64,000 nt of DNA. Origin: Yinghuangia soli. GTDB lineage: Bacteria > Actinomycetota > Actinomycetes > Streptomycetales > Streptomycetaceae. Both the position numbers and the translations under genes were made by a program. Where the stretch lies: positions 863,566-927,565 of the forward strand of contig NZ_JAKFHA010000001.1 of assembly GCF_021502675.1 (NCBI RefSeq), in the 5' to 3' direction. Below are positions 24,791-34,173 of this stretch, piece by piece; position 1 is the first letter of the stretch; the number at the start of each line of letters is the position of its first letter. Below the pieces are notes generated by a model. That model made no database searches. It was not told the origin of the DNA and saw only the letters and a list, made by a program, of their open reading frames with translations.

Positions 24791-26197
24791 TCAGCGCTTG
24801 TTGCCCGGCTTCTTGGCCGAAGGCTGCTTCGGGGCCGGTTCGAGCACCGCGACGCACTCCACGTGGTGGGTGTTCGGGAAGAGGTCGAAGGCGCGCAGCG
24901 AGCGCAGGCGGTAGCCGCGCTCCGCGAAGTACTTCAGGTCGCGGGCCAGCGCGGCCGGGTCGCAGGCCACATACGCGATGCGGCGGGGCGTCAGGCGCGC
25001 GATGCGCTCCACGACCTCCTTGCCGGCGCCGGCGCGCGGCGGGTCGAGCACCACGATGTCGGCGCGGCGCAGGAAGCCGGGGCGGCTGAGCACGCGTTCG
25101 ACCTTGCCGACCTCCAGGCGGGCGCCCGGGACCTCGCGCAGGTTGTGCTTGGCGTCCTCGATCGCCTCGCGCGAGGACTCGATGCCGATCACCGTGTCGC
25201 TGTCCGCGAGCCGGTCCGCGATCGCGCCGGCGAACAGGCCGACGCCGCAGTACAGGTCCAGGGCGACGTCGCCGGGACGCGGCTCCAGGGCGTCGAGGAC
25301 CGCGGCGACCAGGGTGTCCGCGGCGGCCGGGTGGACCTGCCAGAAGCCGTTGCCGGAGACCCGCCAGGTGCGGCCCGCGGCCACCTCGCGCACACCTGCG
25401 CGGCCGTGCACCTTGCGCACCCGGCCGCGGTCGTCGGCCCGGAACACCGCGACGGGGCGGTCGAGTTCGACGATCGGCATGCGGCCGTCGTGCTCGGCGG
25501 GGGTGACCACGACCGCGCGGTCCAGCGAACCGGTGGCGGCGACCGCCTCGACCGAGGCGACGCCGGTCCAGTCGCGCTGCTCGATGCCCAGCTCCTCGAT
25601 GCCGGGGGCGGCGATCGCGCACGCGTCGATCACCTCGACGTCGTGCGAGCGGTGCCGGCGCAGACCGGCCGAGCCGGTGGCGGGGTCGACCGCGAACTGC
25701 ACGCGGGTACGCCAGCCCAGGCCCTCGGGGAGTCCGGGCGGGCCGTCCACGGCCTCGACCTCGACGTCCATGTCGAGCCCGGCCAGCCGGCGCAGCTGCT
25801 CCGCGACGACGGCGGACTTCAGCGCGCGCTGCGCGGCGGGGGCGGCATGCTGCCAGTCGCAGCCGCCGCACAGGCCGGGACCCGCGTACTGGCAGGCGGG
25901 CTTCACCCGGTCGGGGGACGCGGTAAGGACCTCGACCACGTCGGCGCGCAGGAAGCGCGAGGTCTCGGTGCCGTCGGTCACCTCGACGACCGCACGCTCG
26001 CCCGGCAGCCCGTGCCGCACGAAGAGGACGCGCCCGTCATGCCGCGCGACGCAGTGCCCGCCGTGCGCGACGGGGCCGATCTCGACCTCGTACCGGGTGC
26101 CCACCAGGGATTCGGCGGCCTCCGCAGCCTCACCGGCGGCCGGCCGGACAGCGGACCGGGCGGCACCGGCGGAACCCTGGGAACGCGACGTGGGCAC
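24791..26197 (-). CDS. TRAM-domain 23S rRNA/tRNA uracil-5 methyltransferase (RlmCD/TrmA-like)
   Basis: A 468-residue SAM-dependent RNA m5U methyltransferase. An N-terminal TRAM domain (YEVEIGPVAHGGHCVARHDGR) precedes a four-Cys cluster (CQYAGPGLCGGCDWQH plus another Cys) that probably binds Fe-S. The methylase core has LDLYCGVGLFAG, VLDPPRAG and the nucleophile/base region VACDPAALARDL. Start is GTG 26197, fixed by GAGGAG four bases upstream; the reading to 26239 lacks a ribosome site. The target nucleotide cannot be told. A basic tail (KQPSAKKPGNKR) ends the protein. Confidence 0.93.
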   Translation of the reverse strand: MPTSRSQGSAGAARSAVRPAAGEAAEAAESLVGTRYEVEIGPVAHGGHCVARHDGRVLFVRHGLPGERAVVEVTDGTETSRFLRADVVEVLTASPDRVKPACQYAGPGLCGGCDWQHAAPAAQRALKSAVVAEQLRRLAGLDMDVEVEAVDGPPGLPEGLGWRTRVQFAVDPATGSAGLRRHRSHDVEVIDACAIAAPGIEELGIEQRDWTGVASVEAVAATGSLDRAVVVTPAEHDGRMPIVELDRPVAVFRADDRGRVRKVHGRAGVREVAAGRTWRVSGNGFWQVHPAAADTLVAAVLDALEPRPGDVALDLYCGVGLFAGAIADRLADSDTVIGIESSREAIEDAKHNLREVPGARLEVGKVERVLSRPGFLRRADIVVLDPPRAGAGKEVVERIARLTPRRIAYVACDPAALARDLKYFAERGYRLRSLRAFDLFPNTHHVECVAVLEPAPKQPSAKKPGNKR

Positions 26198-26423
26198 GGA
26201 ACTCCTCAAAAGCGACGGCTGGGGATTCGCGCAGATCACGCGCGACCCCCCAGCCTACGTCCAACCCCCGCACGACCCGGAATCGAAGGCCGCCCAGGGC
26301 ACCGCCCGACGCCCCCGACCCATCAACCGCCACCACGCCCCGGCCCGACCCGTGCACCCGACCCGACGGCCCGACGTCCTACTCGCCGAGCCCCGGAACA
26401 TCCCGGTTCGTCGCCACCCCCTG

Positions 26424-26460
26424 CACCCCGCGGCCACGCCCAGTGGGCGGCCGCGGGGTG
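26424..26460 (-). terminator. stem-loop downstream of KimA-like gene
   Basis: CACCCCGCGGCC pairs perfectly with GGCCGCGGGGTG around an inner GCCC-AGT-GGGC stem. A weaker relative of the same hairpin sits 164 bp away at about 26593-26620, part of a tandem duplication. Confidence 0.75.
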
Positions 26461-26704
26461 GGGCGCTGCTTGCCGTCGGGCTTGCGGGGCGGGAGCGTGC
26501 CCACGTCCCAGCGGGACCGGGTTCGCCCCGGCGGAAGGCGCACTCCCGTCGCCCGGACCCGGCCGAGCGCCCGCCGCCCCCGCAGGGCACCTCGCGGCCG
26601 CGCCGAGTGCTCGGCCGCGGGCGTCGGGGTGCTACTTCTCGTCGGGCTTGCGCGGCGGGGGCGTGCCCGCGTCCCTTCTCGGGGCGGGTTCGCCTCGGCG
26701 GACT
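26431..26704. repeat. imperfect tandem duplication of permease 3' end and hairpin
   Basis: Two units about 165 bp apart (from 26431 and from 26595) share a hairpin (CGGCC...GGCCGCGG), then GTCGGGCTTGCG, GCGTGCCC and GGGTTCGCC in the same order. The right unit is the coding 3' end of the KimA-like gene; the left is a diverged non-coding copy. The rest of the 434-bp gap (26198-26423) shows nothing else. Confidence 0.7.
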
Positions 26705-28674
26705 GCGCCGGGGGCGTTGTAGCCCGCGCCGACCTTGACCCGGCTCGACGAGGCCAACTGCCACGGGACCGAGGCGACCACCACGCCGGGCGTGAAGAGC
26801 AGGCGGCCCTTCAGGCGCAGTGCGCTCTGGTTGTGCAGGATGTGCTCCCACCAGTGGCCGACCACGTACTCGGGGATGTAGACGGTCACCACGTCGCGCG
26901 GGCTGGAGCGGCGCACGTTCTTGACGTACTCGATGATCGGGCGGGTGATCTCGCGGTACGGGGAGTCCAGCACCTTGAGCGGCACCTCGATGCCGCGGTC
27001 GTCCCAGTCCTGCCGCAGCGCCTCGGTCTCGTCCGGGTCGACGCCGACCGTGACCGCCTCCAGCACGCTGGGCCGCGCGGCCCGGGCGTACGAGAGGGCC
27101 CGCAGCGTCGGCTTGTGCAGCTTGGACACCAGCACGATGCCGTGCACCCGGGAGGGCAGCTTCATGTCCTCGTCGGGATCCGCGACCAGCTCGTCGCGCA
27201 CCCGGTCGTAGTGCTTGCGGATGCCCTTCATGGTCACGAAGAGGATGGCCATCGCCAGGATCGCGATCCACGCGCCGTGCGTGAACTTGGTGATCAGCAC
27301 GATCACCAGCACCGCACCGGTCATGCACAGGCCGAACGCGTTGATGACGCGGCTGCGCTTCATGTGCCGGCGGGTGGCCGGGTCGTCCTCGGTCTTCAGG
27401 TGCCGGGTCCAGTGCCGGATCATGCCGGCCTGGCTCATCGTGAAGGACACGAAGACGCCCACGACGTACAGCTGGATCAGCTTGGTCGGCTCGGCCTTGA
27501 AGGCCACGATCAGCAGGATCGCCGCACCGGCCAGCATGATGATGCCGTTGCTGAAGGCCAGCCGGTCGCCGCGGGTGTGCAGTTGGCGCGGCAGGTAGCG
27601 GTCCTGGGCCAGGATCGAGCCGAGCACCGGGAAGCCGTTGAACGCGGTGTTCGCGGCCAGCACCAGGATGAGGCCGGTGACCGCGAGCACGAGGTAGAAC
27701 ATCGGGGACGCGAAGGTGCCGCCGAAGACCGCGTCGGCGACCTGCGCGACCACCGTCTTCTGCTCGTAGTCCGCGGGCGCGCCGGTGATCTGGTGCGACG
27801 GGTCCTCCGCGAAGTGCACCTTGGTGATCTTCGCGAGGACCAGCATGCCCATGAGCATGGTGACCGCGATGGTGCCCATGAGCAGCAGCGTGGTGGCCGC
27901 GTTCTTGCTCTTGGGCTTGCGGAAGGCCGGTACGCCGTTGCTGATCGCCTCGACACCGGTCAGCGCCGCACAACCGGAGGAGAAGGTGCGCAGCAGCAGG
28001 AAGACCAGGGCGATGCCGGTGAAGGAGTCCTCGGCCTGGATGCCGAAGGACGCACTCTCCGCCTGCATCGAGTCGGCGCCGCTGGTGAAGTAGCGGATGA
28101 AGCCGAAGAGCGTCATGCCGATGATGGCGAACATGAAGAGGTAGGTCGGCACCGCGAACGCCGAGCCCGACTCGCGCACCCCGCGCAGGTTCATGGTCAT
28201 CAGCAGGAGGACCAGGATCACCGCGTAGATGACCTTGTGCTCCCCTATCGCCGGGATGGCCGAGGAGATGTTGGCCACGCCGGACGAGATCGACACCGCG
28301 ACGGTCAGCACGTAGTCGACCAGCAGCGCGCTGCCGACGGTCAGACCGGCGTTCGGACCGAGGTTGACGGTCGCCACCTCGTAGTCGCCGCCGCCGCTCG
28401 GGTACGCGTGCACGTTCTGCCGGTACGACGCCACCACGGTGAGCATGACCACGACGACCGCGAGGCCGACCTGCCAGCTGAAGTGGTACGCCGCGAGGCC
28501 CGCCATGGACAGCGTGAGCAGGATTTCGTCCGGGGCATACGCCACCGAGGAGAGGGCGTCGGACGCGAAGACGGGCAGCGCGAGACGCTTGGGCAGCAGG
28601 GTCTCGTGCAGCTTGTCGCTGCGTACGGCCCGGCCCAGAAGGATGCGTTTTGATAGTCCGCCGAGTCTTGACAC
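26632..28674 (-). CDS. APC-family potassium transporter, KimA-like
   Basis: A 680-residue APC-superfamily permease with about twelve membrane segments and a C-terminal cytoplasmic domain of about 200 residues. The opening PKRLALPVFASDALSSVAYA and AYPSGGGDYEVATVNLG match the KimA/YdaO group, high-affinity potassium importers in Bacillus. The C-terminal domain (VHGIVLVSKLHKPTLRALSY) is USP-like. Start GTG 28674 was chosen because homology begins there. It is divergent from two TrkA genes, supporting a potassium role. Its 3' end is tandemly duplicated downstream. Confidence 0.88.
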   Translation of the reverse strand: MSRLGGLSKRILLGRAVRSDKLHETLLPKRLALPVFASDALSSVAYAPDEILLTLSMAGLAAYHFSWQVGLAVVVVMLTVVASYRQNVHAYPSGGGDYEVATVNLGPNAGLTVGSALLVDYVLTVAVSISSGVANISSAIPAIGEHKVIYAVILVLLLMTMNLRGVRESGSAFAVPTYLFMFAIIGMTLFGFIRYFTSGADSMQAESASFGIQAEDSFTGIALVFLLLRTFSSGCAALTGVEAISNGVPAFRKPKSKNAATTLLLMGTIAVTMLMGMLVLAKITKVHFAEDPSHQITGAPADYEQKTVVAQVADAVFGGTFASPMFYLVLAVTGLILVLAANTAFNGFPVLGSILAQDRYLPRQLHTRGDRLAFSNGIIMLAGAAILLIVAFKAEPTKLIQLYVVGVFVSFTMSQAGMIRHWTRHLKTEDDPATRRHMKRSRVINAFGLCMTGAVLVIVLITKFTHGAWIAILAMAILFVTMKGIRKHYDRVRDELVADPDEDMKLPSRVHGIVLVSKLHKPTLRALSYARAARPSVLEAVTVGVDPDETEALRQDWDDRGIEVPLKVLDSPYREITRPIIEYVKNVRRSSPRDVVTVYIPEYVVGHWWEHILHNQSALRLKGRLLFTPGVVVASVPWQLASSSRVKVGAGYNAPGAVRRGEPAPRRDAGTPPPRKPDEK

Positions 28675-28867
28675 GCGGGCGATCGTACGCTGTGCGGATT
28701 CCGCAGGGACGCGGGCCCGCCGATGGCCGCGCAACCGGTACTCCGGCGCGTCGCAGACCGTGCCCGCGTGTAACGTCGCACGAACGTCTGTCACCCTGGT
28801 GACAGGCCGAACAGGGCCATATCGGGCACTACTGCGGGCACTACGGACATACGCCGGAAGGACGGCC

Positions 28868-29530
28868 GTGCACATCGTCATCATGGGGTGCGGGCGCGTG
28901 GGATCCACGCTCGCCCAGACCCTGGAGGAACTGGGCCATTCGGTCGCCGTCGTCGACCGGGACGCCACGTCGTTCCGGCGGCTCGGCGCCCACTTCTCCG
29001 GACGCCGCGTCACGGGCGTCGGGTTCGACCAGGACACGTTGCGCGCCGCCGGCATCGAGGAAGCAGGCGCGTTCGCCGCGGTCAGCAGCGGCGACAACTC
29101 GAACATCATCGCCGCCCGGGTGGCCCGCGAGACGTTCGGCGTGGAGAACGTCGTGGCGCGCATCTACGACCCCCGCCGCGCGGAGGTCTACCAGCGCCTC
29201 GGCATCCCGACCGTGGCCACCGTCCGCTGGACCGCCGACCAGATGCTGCGCCGGCTGCTGCCCAGCGGCGCCGAGCCGCTGTGGCGCGACCCGAGCGGCA
29301 CCGTGCAGCTCGCCGAGGTGCACGTGAACCCGCTGTGGGTCGGGCACCGGGTCGGCGGACTCGAGCAGGCGTCCGGGGCGCGCATCGCGTTCCTCACCCG
29401 GTTGGGCGAAGGCATCCTGCCCGGCCCGGACACCGTCCTGCAGGAAGGCGACCTGGTGCACGTGATCATGCAGCAGGCCGACGTGGCCGCCGTCGAGGCG
29501 GCCTTCGAAAAGGCTCCGGAGGCCAACTGA
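28868..29530 (+). CDS. trkA: TrkA-family potassium uptake regulatory protein
   Basis: A 220-residue RCK protein. The N-terminal Rossmann domain begins HIVIMGCGRVGSTLAQTLEE and binds NAD(H) or nucleotides. The TrkA_C domain occupies residues 135-215 (GRVGG-like WVGHRVGGLEQ, then LQEGDLVHVIM). RCK subunits gate potassium channels or transporters. Start GTG 28868 has GGAAGGA upstream. Its stop overlaps the next trkA start by one base (TGATG). No TrkH/KtrB channel is in the window; the divergent KimA-like permease is the obvious partner (inference). Confidence 0.93.
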   Translation: MHIVIMGCGRVGSTLAQTLEELGHSVAVVDRDATSFRRLGAHFSGRRVTGVGFDQDTLRAAGIEEAGAFAAVSSGDNSNIIAARVARETFGVENVVARIYDPRRAEVYQRLGIPTVATVRWTADQMLRRLLPSGAEPLWRDPSGTVQLAEVHVNPLWVGHRVGGLEQASGARIAFLTRLGEGILPGPDTVLQEGDLVHVIMQQADVAAVEAAFEKAPEAN

Positions 29531-30189
29531 TGCGCGTCGCGATCGCCGGAGCGGGTGCGGTCGGCCGTTCCATCGCCGGCGAACTCCTGGAGAACGGCCA
29601 CGAGGTCCTGCTCATCGACAAGGCGCCGGACGCCATCAAGGTGGACAGCGTCCCGCAGGCCGAGTGGCTGCTGGCCGACGCCTGCGAGATCTCCTCGCTC
29701 GACGAGGCCGCGCTGCAGCGCTGCAACGTGGTCATCGCGGCGACCGGCGACGACAAGGTCAACCTGGTCGTCTCGCTGCTCGCCAAGACCGAGTACGGCG
29801 TGCCGCGCGTGGTGGCCCGGGTCAACAACCCGAAGAACGAGTGGCTGTTCAACGAGGCCTGGGGCGTCGACGTCGCGGTCTCCACGCCGCGCCTGATGTC
29901 CGCGCTGGTCGAGGAGGCGGTGAGCGTCGGCGACCTGGTGCGCCTCATGCGGTTCAGCCAGGGCGACGCGAACCTCGTCGAGCTGACCCTGCCCAGCGAC
30001 ACCGGCCTGGTCGGCACCCGGGTGGGCGACGTCGTCTGGCCCGAGGACACCGCGCTGGTCACCATCATCCGGGAAGGCCGGGTGCTGGTGCCGAGCAAGG
30101 ACGACGCCCTGGAGGCGGGCGACGAACTCCTGTTCGTGGCCGCCCCGCACCGCGAGGAAGAGCTGGAGCAGCTGCTCTCGGTGCGCTGA
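29530..30189 (+). CDS. trkA: second TrkA-family potassium uptake regulatory protein
   Basis: A 219-residue RCK protein, paralogue of the preceding one. It begins MRVAIAGAGAVGRSIAGELL, a classic GxGxxG nucleotide fold, with VAATGDDKVN-like IAATGDDKVNLVVSLLAK. The C-terminal TrkA_C domain includes GLVGTRVGDVVWPEDTALVT and ALEAGDELLFVA. The two TrkA subunits may form a hetero-octameric gating ring. It ends at a long-loop hairpin shared with the convergent NsdA-like gene. Confidence 0.93.
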   Translation: MRVAIAGAGAVGRSIAGELLENGHEVLLIDKAPDAIKVDSVPQAEWLLADACEISSLDEAALQRCNVVIAATGDDKVNLVVSLLAKTEYGVPRVVARVNNPKNEWLFNEAWGVDVAVSTPRLMSALVEEAVSVGDLVRLMRFSQGDANLVELTLPSDTGLVGTRVGDVVWPEDTALVTIIREGRVLVPSKDDALEAGDELLFVAAPHREEELEQLLSVR

Positions 30190-30244
30190 CGCGCCCAGCA
30201 CTGACGCTCTCGGGGCAGGTCTCCCCGGGCAGCAGGACGGACCC

Positions 30245-30305
30245 GCCGCGCGCGGGTGCAGGATGACGCGGGCACTGCCCGGGCCGTCCCGCACCCGCGC
30301 GCGGC
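30245..30305. terminator. terminator between trkA pair and NsdA-like gene
   Basis: Perfect 15-bp arms (GCCGCGCGCGGGTGC and its complement) enclose a 31-nt loop that can itself fold. It lies between convergent genes. Confidence 0.7.
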
Positions 30306-30309
30306 TGCG

Positions 30310-31683
30310 TCACACCGCCATGCCCGCGTACATCTCCTCGGCGTGCTCGGTGAAGTCGCGGACCACCCGCTCCCCCGCGTACGGCTTGAGCCGGGTGCGG
30401 AACTCGCGCAGGAAGTCGTTGCACTGCGACGAGTTGAGCGTGACGGCGATCTCCAGGGCCTCGTTGGCCTTCGCACACGCCTGGTCCAACTCGCCCTCGT
30501 CCAGGTGCGCGGCGGCCATGAACGTGGTGTCCTGCGCGCACCGCCGCGTATACCCGTCGGTCCGGAGCCCTATGGCCTCGTTCGCGAACTCCTGGGTGGC
30601 GGACGGCACATGCAGGTCCCGGTGGCAGTGCGCGAACTCGTGGCGCAGCTCGGCCTTGTCGAAGTACTGGCACCACGCCGGGTCTTCCTGGCCGTCGGCG
30701 CGCTCCAGGTTGAGCTCCGCCCTGCTGAGCGCCTCCGCGCAGGAGCGCTGGTCGCCGAGCGCCGCGTGCCCGCGCGCCTCCATGGCCTGCACGAGCGCCT
30801 GGCCGCGGTGCGTCAGCGAACCGCGGGCGCCCTGCTGCGCGGCCCGCGCCAACTGCACGGCCTCCCAGCCGTGTCCGAGGTACACCGCCTGGCAGGCCAT
30901 GTTGGCCATCACGTAGGCGCCGTACGCCCGGTCGTCGGCGGCCTGGGCCAGCCGCAGCGCCTGGATGTGGTACCGCTGCGCGAGTGCGTGGCGTCCCGAG
31001 TCGAACGACAGCCAGCCGGCCAGTTCGGTCAGCTCGGCCACCGCGCGGAACAGCCCGCGTCCCACGTCGTCGCCGTACGAGCCGGACAACTTGGTGCGGG
31101 CGACGCCGTTCAGGTGGTTGACCACGGTGTCGCGCAGATCGCCGCCGCCCTGGGCGCGGTCGAGTTTGCGGAACATCACCACGGTCTGGCGGATCCGCTC
31201 GACGTCGGCCTCGCGCACGCGCCCGGTGCCGCCGTGCTCCATGAGCTCGGGCTCGGCACCCGTGGCCGTCGACCAGAACAGTGCCGGGCTCGAGAAGGCC
31301 GCGGCCCCGAACGTCGAACCGAGCAGGAAATTACGGCGGTTCATGTCTCTCCCCGTCAGCTCGACCACGGCCCGCCGGATGTCCGACACCGTGCGAGCGA
31401 CACTCAACCCGTCGAAGGGATCCGGGGCAGGGGGCCTCCGGTCCCTCAGGCCGAGGTCGGCAACCGTCAGTTCACAGCCCAGCCGCCGCCCGAGGACTTC
31501 GGCCAGCAGCAGGGGAATGGGCCACCGCGGTTGGGCGCCGTCGAGCCACCGGGCCACCGAAGTGTGGGTGCATCCCAGGTGCTGCCCGCGGCGCTCGGCA
31601 ACCGCATTGACCCAACGGGCAACTTCCCGCCTCGTCAAGCCGGCCTCTTCGACCAGCGCGCGAAGGTCACCGTTTCCGGCCAC
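30310..31683 (-). CDS. NsdA-like HTH-TPR regulator
   Basis: A 457-residue cytoplasmic regulator. The N-terminal 80 residues resemble the DNA-binding part of NsdA, a negative regulator of Streptomyces differentiation: LTRREVARWVNAVAERRGQH, TSVARWLDGAQPRWPIP, LAEVLGRRLGCELTVADLGL. RRNFLLGSTFGAAAFSSPAL at about residue 115 looks Tat-like but is internal. TPR helices follow from about 200. I cannot say whether it is the NsdA orthologue or a paralogue. It probably affects sporulation or antibiotic genes (family inference). Confidence 0.85.
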   Translation of the reverse strand: MAGNGDLRALVEEAGLTRREVARWVNAVAERRGQHLGCTHTSVARWLDGAQPRWPIPLLLAEVLGRRLGCELTVADLGLRDRRPPAPDPFDGLSVARTVSDIRRAVVELTGRDMNRRNFLLGSTFGAAAFSSPALFWSTATGAEPELMEHGGTGRVREADVERIRQTVVMFRKLDRAQGGGDLRDTVVNHLNGVARTKLSGSYGDDVGRGLFRAVAELTELAGWLSFDSGRHALAQRYHIQALRLAQAADDRAYGAYVMANMACQAVYLGHGWEAVQLARAAQQGARGSLTHRGQALVQAMEARGHAALGDQRSCAEALSRAELNLERADGQEDPAWCQYFDKAELRHEFAHCHRDLHVPSATQEFANEAIGLRTDGYTRRCAQDTTFMAAAHLDEGELDQACAKANEALEIAVTLNSSQCNDFLREFRTRLKPYAGERVVRDFTEHAEEMYAGMAV

Positions 31684-31783
31684 CGTCCCCGCCTCCTTTC
31701 ACACGAGGCATAACCGGGACGGTAGTTGCTGAGATACGGCCAAAAGTGCAGTTAGCCGGGAATTACGCGGCACGCCGCAAAAG

Positions 31784-31815
31784 CTGAACGGCCGCTTACG
31801 GAAGCGGCCGTTCAG
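31784..31815 (-). terminator. rho-independent terminator of the OB-fold/DUF3159 operon
   Basis: Perfect 14-bp arms (CTGAACGGCCGCTT and its complement) with loop ACGG, followed in the leftward direction by TTTT. It lies 13 bp past the DUF3159 stop. Confidence 0.9.
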
Positions 31816-31828
31816 GTATGACGGTTGA

Positions 31829-32695
31829 TCAGCGCGAGGCCGAATCCGAACGCACGGTCGAGGGGGTGTCGCCGTCGGCAGCGGCGGCCGGAAGAGCACC
31901 CTGGGCATCCGCGGCGGGCGCATCGCCCGCGCCGACCGCGCTGCCCGCGCCCTCGGAGTCGGCCGTACCGTCGGCCTCGTCATCGTCGTCGTACTTGACC
32001 TTCACCGGCGGCGGCGCCTTCGACATGATCAGCCAGGTGAGGTAGATCGCCACCAGCCACGGCGGCACGCCCAGCGCCACCTTCGCGGCGCCCAGCCAGG
32101 TCACCTTGTCGGCCAGGTACAGCGGCACCTGCACCACGATGCGCAGCACGAACAGCGCGACCCACACCCAGGTGGCCTTCGTGTACGCGGCGGCCCGGGC
32201 CGGGTTCTTCCGCCACGTGAAGTTCTCGCCGAGGATCGGCCCGAGCACCACGCCGATCAGCGGCCAGCGCACCAGGATCGAGACCGTGTAGGCCAGCGCG
32301 TAGCCGCCGGAGAGCAGCACGCCCAGCAGGTAGAAGTTCTCCGCCTTGCCGGACTTCACCGCCACGAAGGCGGCGATGGCCACGCCCAGGAAGCCGCCCA
32401 GCGCGTGCATGAGCGTCTCGCGGCGCAGCAGCCGCACGGCGGCCAGCACCGCTGCCACCGCGACCGCTGCGTACGCGGACGGCGCGGTCTCGCGCATGAT
32501 GGTGAAGACGACGACGAAGACCAGTCCGGGGACGGTCATGTCGATCATGCCCCGCACCCCGCCGAACGCGGCGACCAGCGACATCGCGCTGTCCCCCGGA
32601 TTGCCGCCCTCGGGCGCAGCGCCCTCGCCGGCCGGTCGGCCCTTCTCGTCGGCCGTGGAGCGGGGCAATTCTGCCTCGGACGTCACCCGGGTCAC
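31829..32695 (-). CDS. DUF3159 membrane protein
   Basis: A 288-residue integral membrane protein of the actinobacterial DUF3159 family. A polar N-terminus of 40 residues precedes about six membrane segments (FGGVRGMIDMTVPGLVFVVV opens the domain). An acidic, Ala-rich tail starts at KYDDDDEADG. Function is unknown for the family. Its GTG start overlaps the OB-fold gene stop by 4 bp (GTGA), so the two are coupled, an arrangement I recall from Streptomyces. A strong T-tailed terminator follows. Confidence 0.93.
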   Translation of the reverse strand: MTRVTSEAELPRSTADEKGRPAGEGAAPEGGNPGDSAMSLVAAFGGVRGMIDMTVPGLVFVVVFTIMRETAPSAYAAVAVAAVLAAVRLLRRETLMHALGGFLGVAIAAFVAVKSGKAENFYLLGVLLSGGYALAYTVSILVRWPLIGVVLGPILGENFTWRKNPARAAAYTKATWVWVALFVLRIVVQVPLYLADKVTWLGAAKVALGVPPWLVAIYLTWLIMSKAPPPVKVKYDDDDEADGTADSEGAGSAVGAGDAPAADAQGALPAAAADGDTPSTVRSDSASR

Positions 32696-33117
32696 CCTCC
32701 GCCGGCCTTGGGGCGGGAGATTCCCCCGCCGACCGGCCGCAGCTCGTACTTCGGATTGAACAGCACAGGACGGCCCTGGGCCGTGGTGAGGCGGCCGCGC
32801 GCGACCAGCTGGCGGCCCGGCTCTATCCCGGCGATCTTGCGGCGGCCCAGCCAGACCACCGAGAGCGCGCCGGACCCGTCGTACAGCTCCGCCTCCAAGG
32901 CGGGCACGCCGGCCCGCGGGCGGAAGGTGACGGTACGCAGCGTGCCGCCGACCGTGACGAGGTCGCGCTCGGCGACCGAGCCGATCGCCGTGCAGCCGAG
33001 CTGCCTGCAGTCCTGCTGCAGCTCCTCGGCCTCCAGCTCCTCGTGTGTCGAGGTCAACCGGTTGAACATCCGGCGGAAACGGCCCGGACCTCGCTCGACT
33101 CCGGTGGTACCACTCAT
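32692..33117 (-). CDS. OB-fold nucleic-acid-binding protein
   Basis: A 141-residue protein with a single OB-fold. The N-terminal helix (RMFNRLTSTHEELEAEELQQD) precedes the barrel: TVGGTLRTVTFRPRAGVPALEAELYDGSG, then LSVVWLGRRKIAGIEPGRQL and VARGRLTT. This resembles the anticodon-binding/RecG-type OB domain in small actinobacterial proteins. Nucleic-acid binding is inferred from fold. Start ATG 33117; gene end overlaps DUF3159 by 4 bp. The stretch 33118-33227 upstream has no gene. Confidence 0.9.
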   Translation of the reverse strand: MSGTTGVERGPGRFRRMFNRLTSTHEELEAEELQQDCRQLGCTAIGSVAERDLVTVGGTLRTVTFRPRAGVPALEAELYDGSGALSVVWLGRRKIAGIEPGRQLVARGRLTTAQGRPVLFNPKYELRPVGGGISRPKAGGG

Positions 33118-33227
33118 GAACGCGAGGGTACCGGGTCGAGGCCCGGACCGGGATCCGGCGGAGCCGCCGGACCCCGTGCGGCGAGCCCTCCGGAGCGGCT
33201 CCCCGGGCACTCTGCGCCCGTGTACGG

Positions 33228-33902
33228 TCACGGTTCGAAGCGGTATCCCATGCCCGGCTCGGTGACCAGGTGGCGGGGGTGCGACGGGTCCGCCTCGAGC
33301 TTGCGGCGCAACTGGGCCATGTATACGCGCAGGTAGTTGGTCTCGGTGCTGTACTGCGGGCCCCAGACCTCCTGCAGCAGCGCCCGCTGGCTGACCAGGC
33401 GGCCCGCGTGCCGAACCAGGACCTCCAGGAGGTGCCACTCGGTCGGGGTGAGCCGGATGTCCTGGCCGTCGCGCCGGGCCTTCTTGGCGGCCAGGTCGAC
33501 GGTGAAGGACTCGGTCTCGACGACCGGCATCTCGTCCTCGGGGGCGGCGCGGCGGACCGCGGCGCGCAGGCGGGCGAGCAGTTCGTCCATGCCGAAGGGC
33601 TTGGTCACGTAGTCGTCGGCGCCCGCATCCAGGGCCGCGACCTTCTCGTTCGACGCTTGCCGGGCGCTGAGCACGATGATCGGCACCTTGGTCCAGCCGC
33701 GCAGGCCGCGGATGACGTCGACGCCGTCGAGGTCGGGCAGGCCCAGGTCGAGGACCACGACGTCCGGATGGTGCTCGGCCGCGGCGGCGAGTGCCGCGGT
33801 GCCGTCCGCGGCGGTGTCGACCTGGTAGCCGCGGGCCTTGAGGTTGATGGCCAGGGCCCGGACGATCTGCGGCTCGTCGTCCACGACGAGCACCCGTGTC
33901 AT
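33228..33902 (-). CDS. kdpE: KdpE response regulator
   Basis: A 224-residue OmpR-type response regulator. The receiver has VLVVDDEPQIVRAL, phospho-Asp in VVVLDLGLPDLDG, switch Thr/Ser in IIVLSAR, and Lys in YVTKPF. The winged-helix output domain ends in LRVYMAQLRRKLEADPSHPRH and the GYRF terminus. It pairs with KdpD encoded 271 bp upstream and should activate the kdp promoter when potassium is low. The kdpD-kdpE gap (33903-34173) is unusually long for this pair and holds no leftward gene I can support. Confidence 0.96.
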   Translation of the reverse strand: MTRVLVVDDEPQIVRALAINLKARGYQVDTAADGTAALAAAAEHHPDVVVLDLGLPDLDGVDVIRGLRGWTKVPIIVLSARQASNEKVAALDAGADDYVTKPFGMDELLARLRAAVRRAAPEDEMPVVETESFTVDLAAKKARRDGQDIRLTPTEWHLLEVLVRHAGRLVSQRALLQEVWGPQYSTETNYLRVYMAQLRRKLEADPSHPRHLVTEPGMGYRFEP

Positions 33903-34173
33903 CGAATTGCCTCCGTACGTTCCGCGCTCGTTCGTTCGGTGTGCGCACGTTCACGATCACCGAAGTGTTCACTCGTCCGTGGGATTCCTGCGGCGTGGCG
34001 TCGATACCGGTGTCGAATATCTGTTCGACTATGAAGCGTGGATACCGAACAGCCGTACGACTCCGAGGAGAGCCCCATGCGTTCCGCCGCTTCTGCCGTG
34101 GCCGCCAAGCCTGCCGCCACCGCCGCGCCGTGGCCCGTGCTGCTGCGGTACCCCGCCCGCCGGGTGCGCCGCA

